Positions 46,921-57,932 of a stretch of DNA of 64,000 nt are shown here, one piece after another. The notes under the pieces were generated by a model. It had not been told where the DNA came from. It worked only from the letters and a program-made list of their open reading frames with translations, and made no database searches. Source of the stretch: Fistulifera solaris. Lineage: Eukaryota; Bacillariophyta; Bacillariophyceae; Naviculales; Stauroneidaceae. Both the position numbers and the translations under genes were made by a program. The stretch spans positions 1,240,001 through 1,304,000 of the forward strand of contig AP026162.1 of the NCBI GenBank assembly GCA_030295235.1, given 5' to 3'. Positions within the stretch are counted from its first letter, which is position 1. Every line of letters begins with the position of its first letter.

Positions 46921-47400
46921 TTCTACTAGATATCTATGCCCGTTTATAAAAAAAAATGATAAATTGCTGGATATTTTTCGTAACTATGCCACACACAACT
47001 TGACCTAGCATCGAACGTAGTAGCTAGATTTGTGGTACCCTGTACATCGAAACTTAGCCGAGTCCCTTTCGGCTGCGAGATTTGAGGAGTTGTTGTCCAC
47101 CACAAAAAGAACGGAACGTTCCTAGCACGGTTTGAGTGCCGCTTGAGGTACGTTCACGTTCTCGGAATAGGTGGTAATGACGCGCCAGATCAGCGTTGGA
47201 CACAATCCAGACGTTGTCCTCGCAAATACATTAAGCCACAGTCCGAGCAATAAACTTCCCCCTCGTTCCTCCACCCATCAAAAATATCCGTCCCATTGCG
47301 CATTTCAAAAATCTAAATCGGCCCGATCCTTCGGCATTCATATAATCCAACCCTTCTTCTCCTTTTCAAGTCCAATAACCGACTCCTACTACCAAGAACA
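46921..47400. promoter_or_regulatory. spacer between the PGDH paralogs
   Basis: 480 bp; 3' flank of copy 1 and promoter of copy 2. A run of eight A lies at about 46950. No motif assigned. Confidence 0.4.
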
Positions 47401-48886
47401 ATGGCCTCTACTCTTCTGAAAAGCTTTTCGACGACGGCGCAACGTAACGTTGGCAATCAACTCTCGTCGGCAATGCGTTCATTCGCTACCATCCACGTCG
47501 AACATGGTCGCGGTGTATGGAAGACATACGGCGATGTAAACAACTACACGCCCGGAAAGTTTCAAATCAAAACATTCAACAAGATCTCACCGATCGGTTT
47601 GGCTCGCCTATCCGAAGATCGTTACGATATCCGCACAGAAGAGCAAGATGCTCACAACGCGCATGCGATCCTTCTTCGATCGCACAAACTGAAGGAGGAA
47701 GAAGTCGCTCACACCGTTCGTGCTATTGCAAGGTACGTGTTAGATTTGGAAAAACATTTCATTTGCATCTGAGAAATTTGAGTCTGACTTGGCAAATCAT
47801 CTCTGTAGATGCGGTGCAGGAACCAACAACATCCCCGTGGCTCGCATGACCGAACTCGGCATCCCTGTATTTAACACTCCGGGTGCTAACGCGAATGCTG
47901 TTAAGGAGCTAGTGATTTGTGGCCTTTTCTTAGGAAGCCGAAAGGTCATTGACGGAATCAATCATATGAAATCACTCGGAGAGCAAGGGCTTGCTCGCGA
48001 ACGCGTCGAAAAGGACAAGGCGATGTTCGGAGGACGCGAAATAAATGGAAAGACTTTAGCTGTTATTGGGCTGGGAAATATTGGTGCTGCTACGGCTCAT
48101 GATGCTGCTCAGCTCGGAATGAAGGTTAAGGGATACGACCCTGGTCTCTCGGTAACTGCGGCCTTGAAGTTGCCCAGCAGCGTGCAATTGAGTGATTCGA
48201 TTACATCGGCAGTGGCAGATGCTGACTACATTAGTATCAACATTCCCTACATCAAAGGAGCTAATGGTACACATCACATCATCAATGACGAAATCATCAA
48301 GCATTTTAAGCAAGGAGCTGTCTTGTTGAACTTTGCGCGAGGTGAACTTGTGGACTCGGATGCTTTGAAGAAGCACTTGGACACAAAAGACGGTCGCTAC
48401 ATTTCAGACTTTCCCGATGACGTTGTCTGGAACCATGAAAACGCAGTAATTTTACCGCATCTAGGGGCCTCGACGGAAGAAGCCGAAGACGCTGCCGCCT
48501 CGATGGCCGCTGATACTATCAAAATGTTCCTTGAGGAGGGATCCATTCGGCATTCGGTTAACTTCCCAACTACTTCTCTCCCTGAGCGACCGAAGGGAAC
48601 AGTGCGATTTACAGTCGTCAACAAGAACGTTCCAGGCTGTCTTGCCTTGATCACCGAATCCTTCGCGAATGCCGGTATGAACATTGTGCAACAAATCAAT
48701 CAGTCGCGCGGCGATATTGCGTACAACATGCTTGACATTGATGTTTCCTCGAATGGTGATGTGCATTCGTTCAAAGACGTTCAAGAGCAAATCACTCAAA
48801 TCGATCATGTATTGAGCACCCGAATTCTTTTTGGGACTCCTGGTCAGGGGTATGCCAAGAAGATTGACGGTGAATACTTCGTCTAA
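47401..48886 (+). CDS. PGDH: D-3-phosphoglycerate dehydrogenase, copy 2 (one intron)
   Basis: 469 aa. Same domain order as copy 1, with the same catalytic blocks (RCGAGTNNIPV, VIGLGNIGAATA, NFARGELVDS, LPHLGAST, C-terminal ACT VRFTVVNKNVPGCLALITE). The N-terminus differs (MASTLLKSFSTTAQRNVGNQLSSAMRSFA) but is again mitochondrial-like. A 76-nt intron (47733-47808, GTACGT...TGTAG) splits the Arg codon just before CGAG, a site that is uninterrupted in copy 1. Both are full length and keep the catalytic residues, so both are likely active. Differences in expression or compartment cannot be seen. Confidence 0.95.
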
Positions 48887-49255
48887 AGCTAATTAATGAT
48901 TTCCCTTTGTAGAACACTGTACGTGTCACTTGAGGTTTCTAGTTTTCATGTTATGCATCCATCGTCCTTCCGTGTCCTTAGTCGTAAGAAAGGATGGAAT
49001 GGGTTCCTGACTTGCGAAACGAAGAAAGGCAACCTTCAAGATGCCGATCTTCCGTTCCTTGTCGATCAACAGCTAAAGGATATAGCGGTCTCGACGCCCT
49101 TAGCTATTATTGCTGACGATTTCCATCTGGCAAAAACTACGATCGCAATGATGAAGCATACTGTCGGAAATTAAAATGATTCTAAGTAACACGCACTTCC
49201 CTAGTGAATCTCTAAAAAAAGAAGGCTTTGCTTCACTAGCGAGGGTTTAGAAAAT
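48887..49255. other. convergent 3' spacer
   Basis: 369 bp between the converging PGDH copy 2 and the small plastid protein gene. A 92-codon frame here (48896-49174) was not accepted as a gene. Confidence 0.4.
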
Positions 49256-49902
49256 TTAGTTCTTTCCGAAGATGCTTCCCTTGGGGGCGAATGGCTTAGC
49301 ATCGTTCTTCTTGCCAGAGTAATCGTATTTAGTCTTGGCCATTCGGTGTCCTAAGTTGACATCCTTCTTCCAGTTTCCCTCAAGGTTGGTTCCGCGCTTC
49401 AAGTAGAACTCGTCGAAACCAAGGAACTTTCCGGCCTTAGCAACGTTCTTCTTGTAGTTGGCGGCCTTCTTGGCCTCTTCTTCGGCACGGATCTTTGCGT
49501 ATTGGGCCGCAGTCAATCCGCTGGGGACGTACGAGTTGGCACCAATGGTTCCGGTCTTCAACTGTACGTTATACAACAGTGAGAAACGATTAGAGCGCAA
49601 TCATCATGAATGAGAATACAGAGCAATAAAATCAACTTACGTTCTTCTTATCACGGGCACCATACTTGTTGGAGTCCTTGATAGGGGCCCAAAAGGTCCA
49701 TGTTGGCAATCTTCAATAAAACAAAACAAAACATAACGAAGCGTTAGCAACACAGCTGCTACAAGAGATCGCCTTGAAGAGGAGTCATTGCACTTACGTC
49801 GTCGAAAAGAGCATCGACTTGAGTGCTGGCACGTCCGGCCTGTTGGGGGACGAAAGCCGAAGCAACAGCAAGGGAGGATACGAAAACAGCGGCGAACTTC
49901 AT
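49256..49902 (-). CDS. small plastid-targeted protein of unknown function (three exons)
   Basis: 159 aa after splicing. Start at 49902 (MKFAAVFVSSLAVASAF-VPQQ): signal peptide plus ASAF cleavage motif, so imported into the complex plastid. Introns 49711-49797 (87 nt) and 49562-49640 (79 nt). Exon 2 needs removal of one G from GGG (plus-strand C at 49688-49690) to read APIKDSNKYGARDKKN. Exon 3 is lysine- and alanine-rich: TGTIGANSYVPSGLTAAQYAK...KKAANYKKNVAKAGKFLGFDEFYLKRG. No transmembrane helix in the mature part. I do not recognise the family. Its size and type would fit a small peripheral subunit of a thylakoid complex, but that is speculation. Confidence 0.75.
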
Positions 49903-50400
49903 GGTGATAACAGCAAGGAAATGGATTTGACTCGTAGGAATAAGCGGTTGAGCGTCGATCTGGCTGCTCTTTTTCACGTCAGGGACGAAGTTGATGGTGT
50001 ATCTTTCTTACTTTTTTCCGACAGTCATGCAAAGAAAGTTCCGGGTTCTTTTGAACATCTGCCATGCGTACGAACTTCATCGACGAACGAGCGAACGACA
50101 GAACGCATAACCGTTCTGTGTCACTGAACTGTTTGTCTATAGACGGTCTGACGTCACGCTTTTGACGACGTCATCAATGAAAATGCCGCTCCAAGCCTTC
50201 GCTCGTCCTTCGTCCTTCCCGTTACAGAAACCCTCTCCCTAACGTTTAACGAGAACGAGATCGACGTTCATGGTAGCCGTAGTCTTTCTAGTTTTCAAAG
50301 TTGAGGCCGTACGAATTTAAATTTTCTAGGACATCTGGCAAGAAGCAGGTATCTGAAAAAAGCTCATGATTCATCGTTGTAGTTGGTCAGACGTCAGACA
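49903..50400. other. spacer upstream of the plastid protein gene
   Basis: About 500 bp; the promoter of the plastid protein gene lies next to 49902. No gene recognised. Confidence 0.4.
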
Positions 50401-51215
50401 GAGTTTTTGTACACATTCCAGAAAATCTGGAATCCTTGTTTTGGGCCAGACAGAAATTTCGTGGAAATTCCAGAAATTCTGGAATTGGTGTTTTGGATTG
50501 GACAGAGATTCCGTAAAGTTCCAGAAATTCTGGAATTGGTGCTTTGGCTTAGACAGAGATTTTGTGCAGGTTCCAGAAATTCTGAAATTGATGTATCGGA
50601 TCATAGGGTCTAGAGAAATTCTGTTTAGATTCCAGAAATTCTGGAATCGTTGCTATTGCTATCAGTCAGACAGAGATTTTGTGGACGTTCGACAAATTTT
50701 GGAATCGGTGCTTTGAGACACACAGAGATTTTGTGGACGTTCCAGAATTCTGGAATCGTTGTTTTGGCCTAGACAGAGATTCCGTGAAAGTTCCAGAAAT
50801 TCTGGAATCGGAGTTTTGGCTTAGACAGAAATTTTGTGGACGTTCCAGAAATTCTGGAATGAATGTATCGGATCATACAGAAATTCTGTTAAAGTTCCAG
50901 AATTTTTGGAAGAGAATCGTTGTTTTGGCTTAGCCTAGACAGAGTTTTTGTGGAAGTTTCCAGAAATTCTGGGATCGGTGTTTTGGGTCACACAGAGATT
51001 CCGTGATTTTTCCAGAAGTTCTGGAATAGTTGTTTTGGGCCAGAGAGAAGTATCGTGGACGTTCCAGTAATTCTGGATTCGATCTTTTGGCTTAGACGTT
51101 CCAGAAATTCTGGAATCGTTGCTGTTGCACAGACAGAGATTTTGTGGACGTTCCAGAATTTCTGGAATTGTTGTGTACCTGGTAGGGTCATACAGAAATT
51201 CTGGAAGGATTCAAG
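50401..51215. repeat. array of ~16 palindromes on a 52-bp period
   Basis: The core TTCCAGAAATTCTGGAA (17-bp inverted repeat) or close variants begin at 50416, 50468, 50519, 50571, 50630, 50688, 50740, 50791, 50843, 50895, 50958, 51010, 51062, 51099, 51151 and ~51192. Most spacings are 51-52 bp; exceptions are 59, 58, 63, 37 and ~41. Between cores are related spacers (TCGTTGTTTTGGCTTAGACAGAGATTTTGTGGACG variants), so the whole 52-bp unit repeats, but the palindrome is the best kept part. No protein is encoded. Confidence 0.92.
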
Positions 51216-51519
51216 CATTGTAGACTTGGCTCTTTTTATTACTTTTATCCGTTTAATCGACATGGGGCGGTGATCTGAAATGCATCTGTTTCCGGTTGCG
51301 ATATCTGAAGCGAAAGCGACAAATACTTCAAGCGCTTTTACCGGCATTGATCATCCAACTCAATGTTTGGATCAAAAAAACCTAATGAACACAGAGCTCA
51401 ACACCGAGTTTCACACTCTACTTGTGGGTTGTGACACATCAATTAAGTATTTTCATTTTCTCCGAGTCAAATCAGCCGGTGATTGAGTAAAATCGTCAAT
51501 TTAGACATTGTTATGAAAC
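51216..51519. other. spacer
   Basis: About 300 bp between the palindrome array and the 3' end of a small gene. Nothing recognised. Confidence 0.35.
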
Positions 51520-51926
51520 TTATAGGATAGGCTCGGTCTGTGTCTGCTCAGGCGAATGACGAGCAACGATGGTAAAGCGACGAGTTGCATCGTACCGTTT
51601 CGGCAAATTCTCTTCTGAAAGAAGAGACTGTTGAAATCGAAGTTCCTGCAGTGATAAAAATGTGTTAGTGATCAACCGCCAAACATTATCAGAAGTAAAA
51701 CGTTCGATGCATTTTGCCCGAGAAATCTACTCACGTCATCTCTATGTATTCTCTCCATGAAGGAGTACCCGGCATAGCAGGAAAAGACATTGATGACAAG
51801 GAGAAACTTCGGAAAATGTTCTCGACTGAAGATGGTGCGACGCAAGGCGCCTTCCCGTCGGATTGAAGAAATATTCGAATGCAAAGAGCTCATCATTCGA
51901 ACAGCCAGCGTTACACGAGATGCCAT
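51520..51926 (-). CDS. small single-pass membrane protein, unknown function (two exons)
   Basis: 105 aa. Start at 51926 (MASRVTLAVRMM); the upstream open frame has no ATG. The N-terminus is basic and Ser/Arg-rich, consistent with mitochondrial targeting. Then a hydrophobic segment (FLLVINVFSCYAGYSFM, ~45-60), an intron at 51646-51734 (89 nt) and exon 2 reading ELRFQQSLLSEENLPKRYDATRRF and a hydrophilic end. The exon lengths (192 and 126 nt) are both whole codons. No family recognised. The shape suggests a small inner-membrane subunit or assembly factor; this is inference. Confidence 0.6.
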
Positions 51927-52729
51927 TCTTCTTTTTATTTCGGTGATCACGATTTTTCAGCCCGTGTAAGATCTTCTTGAATCGTAAGATAGTAGGAAAG
52001 ACACTTTCAGTTCTCTTTGCCTTTCGTTATTTTTGTTGGCTGCTGTGTTTGGAATTTGAAAGGCGAAGAAACAAAATGGAAAAAAGACACATCAAAATCA
52101 AGTGACACTGCGCCACGAGGCACGTAGTCTCGACGTGGTCATTGATGACGCACTATACATAGGTACTATAAGTGCGAAAGTGCAATGCGACATGAGTAAT
52201 GACAATTTCCGATGACGTAAACTGAGTACTTTCCAGTTTACAGTACTGTCTCCTATGGCTGACGACCTCCTACTTTAGGTTCCTAAAGCTAACGCTATCA
52301 ATCCAAAAGGTAGGCGCAAACAACAAACAAGGAGCTCCCAAGACTCTTAACCTTAACATACCATCATTTAACTACCGGTACGGTACCACGATTGATACTT
52401 CAATGCCAGTCTCGGATCCGCGCTCCACTTTTCCCAATTTGGTGCGTAAAAATAATGTTGACAACAACTCGCACCAGTCGAAGGGGAATATTTTGGCTAA
52501 GGCTGGACTTGATGCTCCAGTTTGAGAACGCGCTTTTTTCAAAAGTCCGCTTGAAGAAATGAGAGAGAGCTGTGGAAGATTGAGCAGCTCTAGTCTAGTG
52601 AGCTTTAACCTTATGGTACTTGTGCAACGAATCCTGAGCCGCTCGTTTCCGACAGCAAACAACATTCTGTTGTCACTGATGATGTTATACCCACCCCAAG
52701 TCAACCCACATTAAAAACAAAAACGCATA
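51927..52729. promoter_or_regulatory. divergent intergenic region
   Basis: About 800 bp between the small membrane protein (-) and the coiled-coil protein (+). A short ORF on the minus strand (52372-52704) has no recognisable product. No motif assigned. Confidence 0.35.
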
Positions 52730-54424
52730 ATGATGTTGTCACGCAACTTGACTGTAGGCAGGCTTATGCTGCGCTCACAATTTTCCCGCTCCGCCTATCA
52801 TTCGTCGGCGATTGTCCAAGAAGGGGCCGAAGAAATGGCGCCCAAAGTGGACAAAGAGCGCCTCAAAATTGCGGCTCGTGATTATAACAATCGCCGGGCG
52901 GCTTATCGGAAACAAGTTAGTCAGATTCGTAAAGAATATGCCGAACAGGTGGCTCAGCAGCGAGCAGCTGATTTGGCAGAACAAGAGGCTCAACAAAAAG
53001 CAGCCACTCGTAGACGACTTGAACGACAAAGGCTCAAAAATATTCGATCCGCTCAGAATGCTTTGAGGCAAGAGGAAATGAGAAAGCAAAGAGAAAAGGA
53101 ATTTAACGAGCATCTGGTGAAGATGCAAGCCAAGCGCGATCTTCAGCATGAGCAGTATACGAAAGCTAGACAGAAATTGGTTGACGAATTGGAAAAAGTT
53201 GCTCCTCTATGGCTAACAACTCCCGAGGAAGTTGAAAATGCCTTTACATCGGAAGCAGAGCAGCTGCTATGGACATTTCCCGGTGGTATTTTAGGAGAAC
53301 CGAGTCCGAGTTTGGATGCTCATTTTTGGCAGCATGAGACGCATACATGGCAGATGAACCGCACGTACAAGTCTCGTCGGGAGGCTCTTCTTGAAAAGCT
53401 TCAAGAAATGGCTTACAATGAAGCGAATATTGATCCGACCTTCTGGACGGAGGAACGTCTCAACGAGCGAAAGCAAATGCAGGACAAAGCCCGTTTGCGC
53501 GCTATGGTCAAAATGGCAGGGGAGCGTTCCCTTCTGTGGAAGCAGCGCTTGATGATGGAAGAACTCTCCGCTACCAAAGAAGACGGTATTCCTCAACCAA
53601 TCAGAGCGCCCAGTAACCTACTCCTTCGGAACGACAGCGCAAAAGAAGCCGAAGGCTATCGTCTCTTACTTGAGAACCCAACTAAATTTTTCGTATTCGA
53701 TGAAGATAAAGATGATTACTCAAGACGTGCCGAAGACCAGGAAAACTACACAGGTCCTACTCTCGGGTCTCCGATTGGTCTGCGAGACCCTCTTCGTGAA
53801 GACTCAAATGATGGACAAGTCTTTCCTGAAGTTGTTGGGAAATTTATCAAACCGGATATGCGAACAGAGAGAGAAAAGAAACAGCAGGAGCGCGAGGAAC
53901 GTATGCTTGCTGCTGCACAAGCCGAAGCGCATTCAGGTGATTTGAGTATTGAGCTGGCCGCTGAACAGCAGGTTGCGGAAGATCTTGAACCCGATTTGGA
54001 CTATGATAACAACGAGTGGGACTCGGATGATGAAGAATGGAAGAAGGGACTTGATCCGATTATTGACCACAAGATTCTGGAAACTCCCCGTCAAAATCGT
54101 TTCAGTGAGGATGATATTGATTGGGTTCTCGCTCAACTCGATGGCAAGATCATGCACTTCGAACAACAGCTGAAACAAGACATTGAAGATATGAAACGAC
54201 GAATCAGAACCGAGCTGACAACCTCGGCACCAGACACAAGTGGGTCGATTAAAGGGTTAGAAGAATCGCTGTTGTCTCTCTCAGAGGAACAGCTAATGCT
54301 GCTATCAGATTTGGACGAGCAATACGAAGGGCTAAGTCCCGACGAATACAAAGAAAGAGTGAAAGCTATAGGGCTCCCAGAAGAACAGATCGCAAGTATT
54401 TTAGGAAGAGATCGCGATGAATAA
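52730..54424 (+). CDS. coiled-coil protein of unknown function, probably mitochondrial
   Basis: 564 aa, intronless. Basic, Ser-rich N-terminus (MMLSRNLTVGRLMLRSQFSRSAYHSS) suggests a mitochondrial presequence. Residues ~35-160 form a strongly charged coiled coil (EQVAQQRAADLAEQEAQQKAATRRRLERQRLK). The middle carries a conserved-looking segment (PLWLTTPEEVENAF...LLWTFPGGILGEPSPSLDAHFW) and an acidic run (DLDYDNNEWDSDDEEWKKGLDP). The C-terminus is a second coiled coil ending LSPDEYKERVKAIGLPEEQIASILG. No enzyme motif. It could be a mitoribosome-associated or assembly factor, but no family is recognised. Confidence 0.7.
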   Translation: MMLSRNLTVGRLMLRSQFSRSAYHSSAIVQEGAEEMAPKVDKERLKIAARDYNNRRAAYRKQVSQIRKEYAEQVAQQRAADLAEQEAQQKAATRRRLERQRLKNIRSAQNALRQEEMRKQREKEFNEHLVKMQAKRDLQHEQYTKARQKLVDELEKVAPLWLTTPEEVENAFTSEAEQLLWTFPGGILGEPSPSLDAHFWQHETHTWQMNRTYKSRREALLEKLQEMAYNEANIDPTFWTEERLNERKQMQDKARLRAMVKMAGERSLLWKQRLMMEELSATKEDGIPQPIRAPSNLLLRNDSAKEAEGYRLLLENPTKFFVFDEDKDDYSRRAEDQENYTGPTLGSPIGLRDPLREDSNDGQVFPEVVGKFIKPDMRTEREKKQQEREERMLAAAQAEAHSGDLSIELAAEQQVAEDLEPDLDYDNNEWDSDDEEWKKGLDPIIDHKILETPRQNRFSEDDIDWVLAQLDGKIMHFEQQLKQDIEDMKRRIRTELTTSAPDTSGSIKGLEESLLSLSEEQLMLLSDLDEQYEGLSPDEYKERVKAIGLPEEQIASILGRDRDE

Positions 54425-54787
54425 CTTTCACATGACTAAAGAATAAGTGATGAGCTCGTTTTTTACTTTATAGTTATAAATTTATGAACAGTTTGCACGG
54501 GAGCTCACTAAAACAACGATATGTTGCCTTTTCCCTGGTTTCAGCATCAATTCTTCCACGAATAACTCCAATTTGCTGAAAGGGGTAGAGTGTGGCAAGT
54601 GCCGGTATTGCAAAGCTATGGTCTAGTGTTGAAAAGGCCTAGGCCTCTCTAGCTAATTGGTGTGTCATGGTCATTCATTCGAAAACACTAGTTTCGTCGA
54701 ACGTCATACTCGGGACAAATAGTTGGATACGGGATACGGAGAATCGGACAAAGGAGACTTGATAGATCGGAGAAAGCGGCGAGGGCG
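54425..54787. other. spacer to the left border of the mobile element
   Basis: About 360 bp after the coiled-coil gene. No gene; ends in GCGGCGAGGGCG directly before the GAAGAC border. Confidence 0.4.
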
Positions 54788-57700
54788 GAAGACGATATTC
54801 TGTGGTTGTGCACCAGGCACACCGGGTCCATCCGGTACTCAAGTTCCGACTATGCGGCACTGACGAGCTTTTCGTTCTCAATGTGCGAACACCTCCGAAA
54901 AAAACTTCGCAGTCTGCGCGTCGCACGGTAAACTTTACCTTTCTACCCTCAACCCCATCGCAGAAAGCCAAATCGTCATCTCACATTTTCAGCTCATCGA
55001 CGACGACCGAAACAAAAATCACAGCAATCGACATGTAAAACAGATAAAACTCGTTTAATCATGTAAATTACCTATTAATATGTAGTTATATGTATGATGA
55101 CCTATGCATTGCCGACCTACTGGCATTTGCACTTGTATTCCGAGCTAGCAAGAGCCACCGGCAGAGCCATGAAGCCGTCGATTCCACCCTTGTCCATCCA
55201 GCAAGTTTCGATACACTTGGCATACTTTTTTGCTGAATCTCGCATTTTATTCACCCAAGTATGAGATGGCCCATCAACTGCATCTGGATTGTTACTTCCA
55301 GTGGGATTCTCGAGCTTGGCAAATTTCTTGACGAGATCAAAAACAGCTTTCGCGACATTCTAAGATTCCTGATTGATTTTTGACAGCTTGCTTCTGGCGA
55401 GCGACAGCTTGAGAAAGCTCATCCCTCTGAGAGGCGTAACTCACAGTTCCATACTGCCTTGCGCGCGACTTCGACTTTTTATTGCCGCTGTCCAACTTCC
55501 GCTTCTTGGCATTGTCACCGTCATCTCCGTCGTTGCTTTCGCCGTTATCATTCTTGTCTGCAGTGAACAAAGATCGAGTTAATGATGAAGGGTTCCGTAA
55601 GAGAGAGACGATCACGAATTTTCGTACCTATTTCCATATCTTCATGGGCATGCACGGCAGGTACACAATTTTTTTCTTATTGGCGAACATCCAGATGTTC
55701 TGCTTGACAGTGACACTCAAATCGCCGAAAAGCTGATTGAACTCCTCCTCCGCACTCAGTTGCTTCCCCTTTGCTTCCGCCGCAACGAGAATTCCGTCGA
55801 ACGTCGTGTGGCTGATAGTGATGCCGAGTTCTTTCTTGACGAAGAAATTTGCCACGTCAATGATGTTCATGTCCGTGGATGTTGTGTCGTCGTTGTTTTT
55901 GCGATGATCGACATTGGCGACCCAAATAGACTCCCATCCCGATACCCTGTTCAAGTCAGCGGAGATGCGGTTGACGACGATAATCGGCAAAAAGCGTAAG
56001 AGCGTCTTGATGGTAAACGGAGGTGTCCGTTTTAGCGTGATGGCGCGCGGACTTCAACAAGGCGACGTCTTCGATTGGCTGATTTTTCGGCGTACTTTCA
56101 AAAGAACGCACGCCGCTCTCAAGGTAACGGCTCTGAATGCCGAAAATGGCAAAGAGAAAACCAGTCTTTCTAAGTGAATGCGTTCCAACAGTCATGTGTT
56201 TATGATCGTACTCTGGCCCCAAAGAGGTCTTAATACAGTTCTGTATTATAGAACAACCGAAAAAACGGTGAGTGCGGAGTAAATAACAGCCACTTTCAGT
56301 ACAACGATTTGAATTTGAATTTTGAAACGCACCTTGAGTCTCTTAAGAAAATCGTCGTACTTTACTGGCTCTTCGAATGATCGTCTCAACTGGCTTTTAT
56401 CTTTGAAGCGCTTGCATATGACCGGAGAGCTCTTTCCATTCCGGAAACAAGTATCCTTTACGCATTCCTCCAATGCCAGCAGCGTAGATGTACGCCAACA
56501 AATGTCGAACAGGACAAAATTCCGGATGGTCATCGTCGCGATAAATACGGAGTATCGTGTACTGATTGCTATCTTTCCCCATGACTTGGAGAGTCAGAAA
56601 CAGAACGGATTCTTCGCCAGGCTCGGTCGATACAGCGAAGTGGTCTTTCGGAAAGTCCAGCAACATGATATTACAGACCTCCCTGCCGCGCAGAAACAAC
56701 TTAATGCCGAGGAGGATCATGACGTGAGAGCTGCTGATTCTTCATCGATCCAATCGGGCCTCCTTTCCTCGAGTTCAGAAGCGACGCACGCATCATCCGG
56801 ATTTGTTTCGGCGTCAATTGAAAATTCCCTTTCTTCTCGTGGTTTTTCAACAAAGTCAAATGCAAGCAGTCATATTCTTTCTTCACGTCAATATATTCAA
56901 GCGGGTTGCCTCGAGGCTTCAAAAGTGCGTTGTTGAGATGATCGGCGCACGCACAAAGGTTTCGAAAGCCCTGCGAAAAATCGATCGGAATTTCCTCGCA
57001 GCGTTCATCTTTCTTTGTGTTCAGTTCCGCACAATGCTCGCGAATGACCCTGGTATGGCCCGTTCAGAAAATCATGCTCGCTATGAACAAGTTTGAAGGC
57101 CGCCATCGACTTCTCAAGGCAAGTAGGACTGCTCCACTTTCCTGCGCCCATCATCGGCACCATCGGCTCATTCGGTCCGTAAATTTTCTGCCACATGACC
57201 TGATTACCGAGAGGATCCAAAACGTGCTTATCTTTGGCTGTAATCTTCCATTTCCAGTACAGACAAATAGTTTCGGGTTGCGCCGGAAGCGGATTGAATG
57301 CGCGATACGTGTCACTCATGATAGCTGCCGTCACGGTAGTCCTTAATTTTAATAGAGAAATGATACAACTCGCGCCACATTCGCTTGTAGTCTTTGATTG
57401 TTTCATCATTACTGTCGGTTCTGCGCATTGCTGTGCGAGTGATCGGCTTCTGCTTGGAAGTATTGAGACTATATTTGATATGCAATTTGTGGATTTCCGA
57501 GATAGCCTCGGCCTCTTCCTCGGCCGTTACGCTAATGTTGACCGCATGTCCGAGCTTTCTGGGACGGAAAGTAGCGGCAGTATTGTCCGAATTGTCGACA
57601 TTAGTAGAGACACGCATTGTTTTGCTTCTTATTTAACAATTAATACGCTAGTTTGATCATTTTCGGTCGTCCATTGTGAGATTGCGAGGGAAAAAAACCA

Positions 57701-57932
57701 AAAAAGTGGTCGGCGCGAGCTTTTTCGACGTTCGAAAAGAGGCTTGGTATGTGACAAAATGTCCTACGACATTGATTGTACTGTAACTATGAAAAAACTA
57801 GGCGATCGACCCGGTGTGCACCTGGTGTGCACCGGGCCAGGTGCACGCCCGGTGCACTTTCCCATCACGGCCCACCACCGTGTTAAATTATCCTTTGTCT
57901 ACTTCTTTTAGTTATATATACTAAGAGAAGAC
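54788..57932 (-). mobile_element. tyrosine-recombinase (Crypton-like) element, copy 1 of a tandem pair
   Basis: A 3,139-bp unit bounded by GAAGAC (54788-54793 and 57927-57932). It holds one gene on the minus strand with tyrosine-recombinase motifs. Near the ends are inverted stretches: GTGCACCAGGCACACCGGGTC at 54808-54828 and GACCCGGTGTGCACCTGGTGTGC at 57808-57830. The right end has further GGTGCAC/GTGCACC palindromes to ~57860. No long terminal repeats, no reverse transcriptase and no DDE transposase were seen. These traits fit Cryptons. The second copy follows immediately, sharing the central GAAGAC. Confidence 0.8.
55117..57617 (-). CDS. tyrosine recombinase of the Crypton-like element, copy 1 (several apparent indels)
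   Basis: Starts at ATG 57617 (MRVSTNVDNSDN). It passes through at least five frames joined by apparent indels and introns: DYKRMWRELYHFSIKIKDY (core-binding-like), SDTYRAFNPLPAQPETICLYW, MILLGIKLFLRGREVCNIM (catalytic Arg), an intron homologous to 59382-59473, then THSLRKTGFLFAIFG (HxxR, codons at ~56169-56180) and HHAKTDTSVYHQDA (His and nucleophilic Tyr). An apparent second intron precedes a KKRKLDSGNKKSKSRARQ nuclear-localisation-like stretch, and the last segment ends SSEYKCKCQ with stop at 55117-55119. In this copy a base insertion breaks the frame at SMKNQQLSRHD, where copy 2 reads through. Inactive as written, but the breaks may be assembly errors. Confidence 0.7.

Noticed and set aside
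48896-49174. 92-codon ORF just after PGDH copy 2
   Set aside because: No motif or targeting signal and low-quality composition; most likely 3' flanking sequence.
50401-51215. CRISPR array
   Set aside because: Evenly spaced repeats are present, but the 'spacers' are themselves copies of one sequence, the host is a eukaryote and no cas genes are near.
54802-55038. 78-codon ORF on the plus strand, repeated at 57941-58177
   Set aside because: It is kept only because the mobile element is duplicated; it overlaps the subterminal inverted repeat and shows no known domain.
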